64,000 nt of DNA from Cyclina sinensis. Its lineage: Eukaryota; Mollusca; Bivalvia; Venerida; Veneridae. Below the pieces are notes generated by a model that ran no database searches, was not told where the DNA came from, and saw only the letters and a program-made list of their open reading frames with translations. The stretch is from positions 50,627,134 to 50,691,133 of the forward strand of contig JAAONU010000001.1 of NCBI GenBank assembly GCA_012932295.1, in the 5' to 3' direction. The position numbers and the translations under genes were made by a program. Of this stretch, positions 25,412 to 36,410 are shown piece after piece. The stretch's first letter is position 1. Each line of letters starts with the position of its first letter.

Positions 25412-26437
25412 AACAAGAGGGCCATGATGGCCCTAGATTGCTCACCTGAATACGTTGCCTTTGGGTCTGTTATTGAGCTAATATCAAAATCTATTTTAAG
25501 AATCTCCCTATATAAATCTATGTAGAGGTCCACTAGACAATGCTACGTCATACCAAATCTTAAAGCTCAGGGCCTTGTGGTTTCAGACAAAATGATTTTT
25601 AAAGTTTCACTACATAAGCCTATGTAAAATCAATTGACCCCCTGGGCAGGGCCAAATTTGACCTCAGGAGCATAATTTGAACAAACTTGGTAGAGGTCCA
25701 CTAGACAATGCCACATAAAATGATAAAAAATCTTAAGGCTCAGGCCCTTATCGTTTCAGACAAGAAGATTTTTAAAGTTTCACTACATAAGCCTATGTAA
25801 AATCAATTGACCTGGGGGGCATTGCCAAATTTGACCCCAGGGGTATAATTTGAAAAAACATGGTAGAGATCCACTAGACAGTGTTACATACCTAATCTTA
25901 AGGCTCAGGCTTTTGTCGTTTTAGACAAGAAGATTTTAAAAGTTTTTCCTATGTAAAATCAATTGACCCCCGTGGTGAGGCTAAATTTGATGACCCCAGG
26001 GGTATAATTTGAACAAACTTGGTAGAGGTCCACTAGACAATGCTACCTACCAAATCTTAAGGCTAAGGGCCTTGTGGTTTCAGACAAGAAATATTTCCTA
26101 TATAAGCCTATGTAAAATCAATTGACCCCCTGGGCAGGGCAAATTTGACCCCGGGGGCATAATTTGAAGAAACTTGGTAGAGGTGCACTAGACAATGCAA
26201 CATAACAAATCTTAAGGCTAAGGGCCTTTCAGTAGCCATAGCAACCAGAGTTCTTGATGAAATTAATTTCTTTGAACAACTTTGGTAGAGCTTCATGCAA
26301 GTTATATCCCAGGCATGTTTTGTCAATGTTGGTTTAGCGGTTTAGAGGGAGAAGTCGTTCAAGACAAATTGTTGACGACGCAAGCCAGAAAATCAATGAT
26401 CCCAAAGCTCACCCTGAGCAGTGCTCAGGTGAGCTAA
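25412..26437 (+). mobile_element. gctcacctgag element, ~1.0 kb copy
   Basis: The left end is aacaagagggccatgatggc + gctcacctgaa at 25,412. Five to six monomers carry 'ggtagaggtccactagacaatgct', 'aaaatcaattgacc' and 'gccaaatttgacc'. The right part has the '3' cassette' (gccatagcaaccagagttct, agagcttcatgcaag) and the terminal stem-loop agctcaccctgag...ctcaggtgagctaa at 26,406-26,437. It lies between exons 10 and 11. Confidence 0.8.
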
Positions 26438-26494
26438 AAATGTAACACTTAAAAAATAATTGATCATAATAGCATTACTTTTTAGTATACCTAC

Positions 26495-26640
26495 CCTATC
26501 TCAGATGGTGGAATAGTAACAATCCATGCAGGTGTAAATCCACACATTATTGGTCCTAACAAGCTGATGTCTGAAGCTGTCATGTTAGTCAGGCGAGTTA
26601 CATAGTTAGCGCTCACATATCTTTTTGCAAGTGCTCTCAA
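26495..26640 (-). CDS. Mesothelin-like exon 10
   Basis: 146 bp, acceptor tactttacag, donor ATAGG/GTAGGT, phase 0 in and phase 2 out. Residues 435-482: LRALAKRYVSANYVTRL, a sequon NMT (N453), then L-G-P-I-M-C-G-F-T-P-A-W-I and IPPSEI. The C-x-[FL]-x-P...[IV]PPS-x-I pattern is a hallmark I recognise from mesothelin ('C-S-L-S-P ... VPPSSI'). Confidence 0.9.
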
Positions 26641-27783
26641 CTGTAAAGTAAAGCAAATGTTGTTTGTGCTCAAAAAATTTCAAAACTGCAAAAAAATTCC
26701 GGTAAATGTGTCTCTGACATCTCTAAAAAGGCCTAGTGCATGAAAACATTGGTTAAATGCAAATGGAAAATAAGACCCTTCTTCCCCACCTTATTGGTAA
26801 GATTTTGGAAATTCATTCAAATTCAGGGCTTGTGTCCTGTACATAAAGTTGTTTACTATGTTATAAATATAATCAATTTACTAAAGAATCACGTAAAAAT
26901 TGCAATCACTTACCATAGCTGAAGTGCTAATGAATTAGAATTAAAAATGTAAATACTAAAATTCTAAAAGCTTGAAACCAATATTCAAGCAAAAGAATCT
27001 TGAGTACAAATCTTCAATATTAATGCCTAAAAAGTGAAACCACCTGACAATCATTAAACAACTTAAGAGGTACAGTGGAACACATCAGTCTAAATTCCTA
27101 TAATCCAAATTTATTGCTAGTTTGAATAATTTTCTTGGTCTCGATGTTTTCCTGATTAATTCAACTGAATAAACTTGGTAAAATCCATCAGTAGTCCCTA
27201 GCAAAATCATCTCACTACATAACAGTTTTTTTCATTTATTTCAATTAGCTGCAGGAATCTGAAGTTGCATAATTGCTGCCAGTGACTTGTTTGTTTTTTA
27301 CAAACCTTTCAGTCTCTTCACAGCAAGTTATGAATGACAAACTGTTAAACTGATGTAAAAACTAAATTAACAATTTGAATGAGTAAATAATGATTCATGT
27401 ATAAGTGCTCCAAACAATATTGCATATTGAGTAAATTTTGCTATTGCTAATATAAACTGCTGATCCCCTGTAAATTTCAATTTGACTCAGATTCTTTTTT
27501 TAAAAAGTAATACCTAGTATTAGTAAGTCTGGGTTTTGTTACCCAGACCACTGCCAAGCAATCTAAGAAATGATAGACCATTACAGCAAAAATATCAATG
27601 TTCTAGTGACAAATATGTGCTGTAAATGTATAACATATTTTTCGTAAATGTTTAGCGCTATATCCTTTGGTTTAATGTTCTCAGGAATGAAAACTAAGTA
27701 TCTTTACTTCCAGCCGTCTTGAGTTACTCTATTTACTATTTTCAAAACAAGAAAGTACACAAAGAAAACTTTCTGCTAAATAC
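26641..27783. other. Intron 9, no recognised element
   Basis: AT-rich intron. A 'cagtggaac...' sequence at about 27,073 resembles the terminus of pogo-like elements but no partner end was found. Nothing else supported. Confidence 0.4.
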
Positions 27784-27945
27784 CTGTGGCACAGACCATC
27801 CTTTTAGACTGCCAAGGGCTGTAATGAGTCTGCTTTCATTCAGTGGGAGACAACTGATTTCATCAACAGTAAAAGCAAGAGCAATAACTCCTAGATCCAA
27901 AATGTCATTCACATCCATGGCACATACATCAGGTTCTGATAAAGC
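27784..27945 (-). CDS. Mesothelin-like exon 9
   Basis: 162 bp, phase 0 at both ends; acceptor tattttcacag, donor CCACAG/GTATTT. Residues 381-434 begin ALSEPDVCAMDVNDILDLG and include ISCLPLNESRLI (sequon at N416). 'D-[IV]-x-x-L-G-x-[IL]' followed about 17 residues on by 'I-x-C-L-P' is typical of a stereocilin/mesothelin repeat, with C388 and C412 as a possible disulfide pair. A 54-codon, phase 0-0 exon could be skipped without frame loss. Confidence 0.9.
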
Positions 27946-28192
27946 CTGTGAAAATACTGATCTATTACTAACCTGTCTGTGCAAGCCACTTCTCTTAGAA
28001 TGGTATCGAGAAAAATACTAACAAACAAGTTTTATGATAACTGGATAACTAGTCCTAGCAAGACTCTGTCACAAACAGTATATCCCTTGCTGATTGGTGC
28101 TTATCTGAAAACAATGTGACAAACAAAGAAAATGGGGAAAAAGTCAGTATTAGGTTTTTTAAAGAATAACTTTATGGTTATCATCTTGATAA

Positions 28193-29798
28193 AACAAGAG
28201 CCTATGATGGCCATGGATCGCTCACCTGAGTACTTTGGCTGTAGGTTTGCTGTTAAGCAGTATTTCATTTTTTAATTGAAAATATATAAGTGCCTACAAA
28301 CCAAATATGTAAAATCTCAGTCAATAAATAAAGGCTCTATGACAGAAAGTAGAAATATCTATTATAAGCTATGGTGACCTGACCTTGACCCAGTGACCTC
28401 AAACCCTACCCATGGGTAGAGGTCCATGCAAGGAACCTATATACTAAATATCAAAGATATTAGTCTATAAATGAAGGCTCCATGAGGTACAGTAGATAAA
28501 TCTATTTTTAGCCTCCGTGACCTTTAACCTAATCTATTAATTTAAGCTTACTTCATGCCAAATTTTAAAATTCTAGGACAAGAAGATTTTTTAAGATTTT
28601 CTTCTATATTGCTATCTAAAACTTTTGATCCCTTGGACGGGGCCAATAGTGACCCAAGGGACATTTTTCTAACAAACTTGGTAGAGGTTCACTAGACAAT
28701 GCTGGATACCAAATATCTTAACTCTAGGCCTTGTGGTTTCTGACAAGATTTCCTATATAATTCTATGTAAAACATGTGACCCCTAGGGCGGGGCCTATTT
28801 TGACCAAGGGGCCATGATTTGAACAAACTTGATAGAGGTCCATTAGATAATGCTGCACACCAAATATCTCAACTCTAGGCCTTGTTGTTTATGACAAGAA
28901 GATTTTTAAAGATTTTCCTATCTGTAAAATATGTGACCCCTTGGGTGGGGCCATTTTTGACCTAGGGTCTATGACTTGAACAACTTGGTAGAGGTCCTCT
29001 AGACAATGCTACATACAAAATACCTTGACTCTAAGGCTTATGGTTTCTTATGTGAAGATTTTTAAAACCTTTCCCTATATAACTCTATGTAAACAAGTGA
29101 CCCCCAGGGCTGGGCCTATTTTGACCCAGTGGCTATAATTTGAACAAACTTGGTAGAGGTCCACTAGACAATGCTACACACCAAATATCTAAGCTCTATG
29201 CCTTATGGTTTCTGACAAGAAGATTTTTAAAGTTTCTCCTATATAACTGTATGTAAAACCAATGACCCCTGGGGCGGGACCATTTTTGACCCAGAGGCCA
29301 TGACTTGAACAAACTTAATAGAAGTCCACTAGACTATGCTACACACAAAATATCTACGCTCTATGCTTTACGGTTTCTGACAAGAAGACTTTTAAAGTTT
29401 TCCTACATAAGTCTATGTAAAATCCAGAGACCTCTGGGGTGGGGCCATTTTTGACCCTTGGGGAATAATTTGAACAACTTTTGTAGAAGCCTACTAGAGG
29501 ATGCTACATACCAAATATCTAAGCTCTAGGCCTTGTGGTTTCAGATAAGAAGATTTTTTAAAGTTTTTCCTTTTGGTTGCCACAGAAACCAGAGTTCTTG
29601 ATGGAATTGAATTCTTTGAATAACTTTGGTAGAGCTTCATGATAGGAATATCCCAGGCATGTTTTGCCAATTTTGGTCTAGCGGTTTAGGAGAAGAAGTC
29701 GTTCAAGTCAAACTGTTGATGACTCATGATGCACAGCAAGGGACGCTGGACAATCAACGATCTTCAAAGCTCACCCTGAGCTGTGCTCAGGTGAGCTT
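28193..29798 (+). mobile_element. gctcacctgag element, ~1.6 kb copy
   Basis: The left end at 28,193 has a damaged hairpin (gagcctatgatggccatgg) but intact gatcgctcacctgagtactt. The first 350 bp (ttggctgtaggtttgctgtt, gaccttgacccagtgacct) match the copies at 14.7, 50.7 and 52.4 kb. About six monomers follow, then the 'ccacagaaaccagagttctt' 3' cassette and the terminal agctcaccctgagctgtgct...ggtgagctt. Confidence 0.8.
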
Positions 29799-30099
29799 AC
29801 AAATGCGTGGAGAAAATGTTTTCTTTACACAGAGCAATAACAATTCAGGAGCCATACCTTTGTGTTCAATGGTCTAACCAGGACATTCAAATGATAGGCA
29901 CGTGCTCCAGCCAGGATTTCAAAGGGTCAGGGTGCATTTTTAGAAAAAAAAGGCAAGTCGCTGCATGTAAGTTCTGGCTAGTAATACAATCTCAAAACAA
30001 GAAGTGCCGCAATGCGACGAAAACCAGATTTTCAACGACCAAGTATTGATGTGACAGGAATTAGGAAGAAATATGGCAGGGAAGAAAAAATGATGCTGT
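29799..30099. other. Intron sequence between two repeats
   Basis: No recognisable gene. The segment from 29,990 ('aacaagaagtgccgcaatgcgacgaaa') may be the 5' end of the array that follows. Confidence 0.35.
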
Positions 30100-32720
30100 T
30101 ATTTTGGTACCAACACAGAAAGTTGGTTTCAATAGTTCAAAATAAAAATAAACCAGATACCTGAGTAGCAATGTATTTTCATGTAAGCTACACACATGCC
30201 AAGTTGAGTATCAATAGGTCAAAGTGTGCTGAAGTTAGTGAGTATAAGCTGAAAATTCTATTGTAAGCAAGTGACCTTGACCTTGCTCCCAGATATCTAA
30301 GTAGCAATCCCAAGCTGCATCTTAATATAAGCTACCCACACAGCAAGATTGGTGTCAATAGGTCAACACAAACTCAAGTTATTACGTGAAAACTGAATTT
30401 CTTTTTTAAAGCAACAGTGACCTTGACCTTACTCACAGACACCTGGGTAGCAATCCCAAGTTGTGTCTTGATAAAAGCTACCAATAAACTAAATTTGGTG
30501 TCAAAAGGTCTTAGCAAACTCAAGTTACTATGCGGAGATTGAATTTCTATTTTTAGCAACAATGACATTTACCCTCATCACAGAGATCTGGGTAGCAATC
30601 CTGAGTAGCATCTTGATATAAGCTACCCACACACCAAATTTGCTCTCAAGAGGTCACAGCTAACTCAAGTTATTATGTGAAAACTGAATTTCTATTTTTT
30701 AGCAACACTGACCTTGATCTAAATCAAAGTCACTGGGGTAGTAATCGCAAGTTGGGTCTTGATGTAAGCTAGCAACACACTAAGTTTGGTGTCAATAGGT
30801 CAAAGCAAACTGAAGTTATTGAGTGGAAACTTAATTACTAATTTTATCAACAAAGACCTTGACCTTTATCAAAGCATCTGGGTAGCAATCTCAAGAAGGG
30901 TTTTGATATAAGCTACCCACAAACCAAGTTTGGTGTCAATAGGTCTCAGCAAACTGATGGAATTACATGAAAACTGAATATCTATTTTTAGCAACAGTAA
31001 CCTTGACCTTGATCACAGACATCTGGGTAGCAAGCTGCCTCTTGATACAAGCTACCCAGATACAAAGTTTGGCGTCTATAGACCAAAGCAAACTCAAGTT
31101 ATTAAGCGGAAACTGAATTTCTATTTTTACCAACAGTGACCTTGACCTTGATCATAGACACCTGGATAGCAATCCAAAGCTGCCTCTTGATACAAGCTAC
31201 CCATACACCAAGCTTGTTGTCAATAGGCCAAAGAAAACTTAAGTTATAGAGCAGAAACTGAATTTCTATTTTCAGCAACAGTGACCTTGACCTTGACCAC
31301 AGACACCTGGGTAGCAATCCCAAGCTGCCTCTTGATGTAAGCTACCCATACACCAACCTTGTTGTCAATAGGCCAAAGCACACAAGTTATTGAGCAGAAA
31401 CTGAATTTCTATTTTTAGCAACAGTGACCTTGACCATGATAACAGACACCTGGGTAGCAATCCCAAGCTGCCTCTTGATATAAGCTACCCATACAACAAG
31501 CTTTGTGTCAATAGGCCAAAGCAAACTGAAGTTACTTATGCGGAAACTGATTTTCCATTTTTAGCAACAGTGACCTTTACCTCGATCATAGACACCTGGG
31601 TAGCAATCCCAAGCTGCCTCTTGATATAAGCTACCCATACACCAAGTTTGGTGTCAATAGGTCAAAGCAAACTCAAGTTATTGAGCGGAAACTGATTTTC
31701 TTTTTTTAGCAACAGTGACCTTGACCTTTATCACAGACACCTGGGTAGCAATCCCAAGCTGCCTCTTGATATATGCTACCGATACACCAAACTTGTTGTC
31801 AATAGGCCAACGCAAACTCAAGTTATGAGCAAAAACTAAATTTCTATTTTTAGCAACAGTGGCATCTGGGTAGCAATCCCAAGCTGCCTCTTGATATAAG
31901 CTACCCACAAACCAAGTTTGGTGTCAACAGGTCTCAGCAAACTGTAGTTATTACGTGAAAACTGAATATCTATTTAGCAACAGTTACCTTGACCTTGATC
32001 ACAGACATCTGGGTAGCAATCCCAAGCTGCTTCTTGATACAAGCTACCCTGATACAAAGTTTGGCGTCTATAGGCCAATGCAAACTGAAGTTATTGAGCA
32101 GAAATCTGAATTTCTATTTTTACTTACAGTGACCTTGACCTTGATCATAGACACCTGGGTAGCAATCCCAAGCTGCCTCTTGATATAAGCTACCCATACA
32201 CCAAGCTTTGTGTCAATAGGCCAAAGCAAACTCAAGTTATTGAGCGAAAACTGAATTTCTATTTTTAGCAATAGCAACCTTGACCTTGATAACAGACACC
32301 TGGGTATCAATCCCAAGCTGCTTCTTAATATAAGCTACCCATACACCAAATTTAGTGTCAATAGGTCAAAGCAAACTCAAGTTATTGAGAGGAAACTGAT
32401 TTTCCATTTTTAGCAACAGTGACCTTGACCTTGATCACAGACACCTGGGTAGCAATCCCCAGCTGCCTCTTGATGTAAGCTACCCATACACCAACCTTGT
32501 TGTCAATGGGCCACAGCAAACTAAAGTTATTGAGCAGAAACTGAATTTCTATTTTTAGCAACAGTGACCTTGACCTTGATAACAGACACCTGGGTAGCAA
32601 TTCCCAAGCTGCCTCTTGATATAAGCTACCCATACATCAAGCTGTATGCAATAGGCCAAAGCAAACTCAAGTTATTGAGCGGAAACGAAAAGTTGACGCC
32701 CGCCAGCCTGCCGACCTGCC
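30100..32720 (+). repeat. ~145-bp tandem array, about 17 units
   Basis: Successive 'gggtagcaatcc' occurrences (30,444; 30,590; 30,735; 30,880; 31,024; 31,164; 31,309; 31,451; 31,598; 31,742 and on) lie 140-147 bp apart. Each unit also has 'aactgaatttctattttta', 'gtgaccttgaccttgatc', 'caagctgcctcttgatataa' and 'gtgtcaataggtcaaagcaa'. The array ends at 'gacgcccgccagcctgccgacctgccg'. Open frames of 60-83 codons on both strands are frame shadows of the repeat. It is the longest array in the window and sits in intron 8. Confidence 0.88.
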
Positions 32721-33860
32721 GTCTTCAGCATTACAATAATTGTTGAAAACCTGGTAAATAAAACAGAAGGTCTATTTACTTTTACTCAACAGCCTCCTTC
32801 ATTGTTGTTATAACTCAGTAAAGTTTAGTGCATCTTCAAGCACAACTATATCTGAAAAATCATTTGTATGCAAAAAATTCAAGTTTAACTCGGGCATTCT
32901 TTAGTTAATTTTCTTGCATTCAAAAAAATCAACACACTTATCTGCAGGCTTTCTGGATTACAGTTAACCTGTATAATTTGATAACATTTTACCTCATTTA
33001 AAAAAAAAAATATTTCGATTTAATTTGATCAGATTTTTTTTTAATCGTTTTATCAAAGCTGCTCATTTTATTGATGCATCAGAAATATTTTTTTAATAAA
33101 AGGAAGCAATTTATGACAGTCTATCATAACCATTTGGATTATGCGCATAGTCGCGCTGATTTCAATAAAACTTGCGTCAAAACATTTGAATAAATAATAG
33201 TCATTCTGAAGCAATATTTAGTAGTTTATATAAACTTTAAAATAGAAATTACGAGAAATAAATACCTAGAATTATCCCGAGAAATGAAAAATGCTGATAT
33301 TGACGTATTTGTACTGGCAATTTTAGCATTTTCTTTCTCTATTTGTGCTAGTCTGTGTTTAGCAGAAGGCATTTTTTCCCCAAATACCTGTCTTACAGAG
33401 ATGGACTCTGACAAGAAAAATAATGAATCTGATATTTTTAGGGACACTTAAAACATGATAATTACCTATTTTGTTTGTCACTTGCGTCAAACAGGTGCAG
33501 CCTGTAACACAGGCTGCACAATTTACACCTGCATCGTCACAAATTATGTGCCATTATCGATTTATATGTAATTTTAGGTTGTTTATTAATCTATTATTGA
33601 GTGTGTACAGAAACAATCATCAAACTGATCATCCATTAATTGCTTGAAGCATCTTTTGATCATGGCGATGAAAGATCGTCAAGAGCCGCAATAATCCAAC
33701 CGCTTTTAATCAGCCTGTTACATGAGGTTAACCTGTCACTGAGGTGGAGTTTATTATCACTGACAAGTTGATTGACACTTGTTTTTCAACACATCCGGCC
33801 ATAGTTTGAAAATTTGGACAGGGGGCTAGCGAGGACAGCAGGGTGCCATGTCCCGCTATT
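32721..33860. other. Intron sequence with a small hairpin
   Basis: AT-rich. A perfect 11-bp stem with a 3-nt loop lies at 33,495-33,519 (gtgcagcctgt-aac-acaggctgcac). A minus-strand open frame at 33,226-33,447 (contains MPSAKHRLAQIEKEN) is not recognised. Confidence 0.4.
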
Positions 33861-34471
33861 TCAGCCTAGTTGGAGCACTGCATATCTCCTTTTGGTAGTG
33901 ATGGTTCCTATAAAAGTCCTTGAAATCTAGTGGGCAGACGCCAAGAAATTGCGCAGAAACACATGTTATTCTGAACAAACTGAATAACTTATCAAGGGCC
34001 ATAGCTCTGTGTTGAAGTGTCAACTGAAATGAGCCAAAGATATGGGCGCATCTCTGTTGCATATTGAAAGTTTTGACAAAATATTGTTAAAATCCTTTCA
34101 GTAGTTTCAATGAAATGGGATGAAAATGAAATACTTTTCAGAGGCCATAACTCTGTGTTAAATGGTCTGACTGAGACATGCCAATGACATGTGCATCATC
34201 TTTTAGCATTGATGGTTCCCATAAAATTTTGTTGAAATAAAGAGCAGTTGCTGAGAAATAGTGCTGAAATGGATGTTACTCTGTATACATACTGCATAAC
34301 TAATCCAGGGCCATAACTCTGTTTTTCAAGGGTCCAACCAGAATATGCCAAGGACATGCATAATTTCTTTTAGTATTGAAAGTTCCCACAGAGTATCGTT
34401 AAAATCTTTTCAGTAGTTACAGAGAAATAGCGTGGAAACAAAATACTATTCAGGGGCCATAACTCTGTGTT
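33861..34471 (+). repeat. Tandem array 'ggccataactctgtgtt', left part
   Basis: Units of about 150 bp contain 'ggccataactctgtgttgaa', 'catgccaaggacatg', 'cttttggtattgatggttcc' and 'tgaaatccagtcagtagttg'. Interrupted at 34,471 by a 1,570-bp insertion; it resumes at 36,042. Confidence 0.78.
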
Positions 34472-36041
34472 TGTTAGGAAAAAGGGGGCATGCTTTCTAT
34501 TGTATATATTCATGTAGATTATGTATCTCCAGTTCAAACTTTGTTATTATTAACAATTAAGTTCATCTGGTCAGCTTCAAAGCTTGTAGCCATGGTAACA
34601 TTTTTAGTGTAGAAAGATTATCTTGAAATAATTTGTTTACAGTCGACAGATATGAGAGAGTGTGAGTGAGTGTTCATAGTGTAAATGCTATCAAAACAAA
34701 CACAGATTCTAGTCTAATCAGCTAATATTGTTCTTTAAAAGGGGAATTTAAGGTCAAGTGAGATTGAGATTGAGTGTGAGTTCAGCAGTAGAATTCTAGA
34801 ACCGAAAGTGAAAGGGTGCTTTGTGCTTGATGGGCGAAGTTTTGTTGTGCCACACTGATGGCAAGATTTCAGTAAACACATCGCAGGAGCAACATTGTAT
34901 GGCATTTTTACAAATTCTGTGATTCCACATCGTTGGAACGTGGGTGTTAGAAACCACATTGTTTGGTTAAGAAACTGTAATTTTATTTGGGGCTTGGAAA
35001 GAAAAGGGCTAAGGTAGGACCATTTAAACTAGTTTTGTACTAGTGTCTTATCTTAAGATTGACATAAATCTATTTAGCTTTTTAATATAAATACTTTTAT
35101 GTTCTCCATTTAAGTGCTATTCCCTGTCTGATTGTTTGTGCTAAACAAAGTAAAGCTCTATGTAAAAACAAACATTATGAACATAGAAAATTGACAATAA
35201 AGGAATTATAAGTTTAATTCATTATAAATTTTCTGTACCGCTAGTGCTATTCCCTGTCTGATTGTTTGTAGGCTAGCGGTACAGAAAATTTATAATGAAT
35301 TAAACTTATAATTCCTTTATTGTCAATTTTCTATGTTCATAATGTTTGTTTTTACATAGAGCTTTACTTTGTTTAGCACTAATAAGTAAGAGTTAATTTT
35401 TTCCTTAAATAAGTAGCACTAAGCTGGTTAAATGAACTGTGGGCAAAATCAGTTCTCATTTATTTTAGATCCTTAGTTCGTCTGGGGTTTTTATTACTGG
35501 TTGTGATGTAAACAGCGAATGTATCAAGAGAAGTGATAGATGTGTTATCAAGCGGGTGGTGTACATAGAGAATGAAGAACAACAATAACAAACATTAATG
35601 CTGTAGACAACCTGGACTCATTATTTAGAAACCATATAACGTTCTGATTTTGTTTTGTTTTTTTGTTGTACACATGTATAAGACAGCCAGAGTTTTTTTT
35701 GTGTGCTTCAATGATTTCAGTGAAAACTGAAACTCACTATTAAACAAAAAATGCTGTTTTTTCTACGATTTCATTATATTTCAAATTGTATAAGTACTTA
35801 ATACATGAGCCGCAGACATTTGATTTCAATCCCTTGTACTGTCTGTTCTTTCCTCTCTTTCCCTTTACTCATTTCTTTTCTTTTATTGGTAAAGATGATT
35901 CTTTGTATTTTGTGTGTAAACTATAGATTAGTGATTCATTAAATGTAAACTAAATTGTAGTATTGGATTTATTTGTGCATTTTGCTGTAACCCTAAATTT
36001 AATTGTCCATCACTCCATTGAGCAGTGGTAATTTCGTGACA
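34472..36041. mobile_element. Solo-LTR-like insertion (1,570 bp, TG...CA, 5-bp TSD)
   Basis: The insert begins TGTTAGGAAAAAG and ends TTTCGTGACA. It is flanked by GTGTT on both sides (34,467-34,471 and 36,042-36,046) and splits an array unit whose intact form, 'ctctgtgttaaatggtctga', is readable elsewhere at about 34,150. TG...CA ends plus a 5-bp duplication are what LTR retrotransposon integration leaves. No gag or pol motif was seen inside, so a solo LTR (from recombination between two LTRs) fits best. Family unknown; 1.57 kb is long for an LTR, partly explained by the internal palindrome. Confidence 0.7.
35138..35379. repeat. Perfect palindrome, 107-bp arms, 28-nt spacer
   Basis: 35,138-35,244 is the reverse complement of 35,273-35,379 by direct reading. 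The 28-nt spacer consists almost wholly of a second copy of the 27-nt sequence that lies just left of the palindrome (35,113-35,139 repeated at 35,243-35,269). The layout is therefore A-B-A-B', where B' is inverted B. It sits inside the LTR-like insertion. Confidence 0.92.
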
Positions 36042-36410
36042 GTGTTAAATGGTCTGATCAAGACATACCAATGACTTGAGCATCTCCTTTTGGTATTGAT
36101 GGTTCCTATAAAGTTCCATTGAAATCCAGTCAGAAGTTGGTGAGAAATAGCGCAGAAAAGAATGTTTCTCTATACATACTGCACAAATTATCAATGACCA
36201 TAATTCTGTGTTGAAGGGTCCAACTGGAACATGCCGAGGATGTGTGCATCTCATTGTGGTATTGAAAGGTTTAAGAAGGTTTTTATTTAAAATCCAGTCA
36301 GTAGTTGCCAAGAAATAACATCGAAAAATGAAATTCTGAAGGACTGAATGACAGACTGATGGACAAAGCTAAAACAATATCCCCCTACCTATTCCATCGG
36401 CGGGGGATAA
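36042..36410 (+). repeat. Tandem array 'ggccataactctgtgtt', right part
   Basis: Resumes exactly after the duplicated GTGTT with 'aaatggtctgatcaagacat'. It ends with 'gactgaatgacagactgatggac' and a stem-loop atccccc/gggggat at 36,379-36,408, the array class's usual terminus. Confidence 0.8.

Noticed and set aside
27073..27200. cagtggaac terminus suggesting another pogo-like element
   Set aside because: No inverted partner or duplication could be found; likely chance or a fragment too worn to support.
30374..32746. Series of similar 60-83-codon frames on both strands
   Set aside because: They are shadows of the ~145-bp repeat, recurring with each unit.
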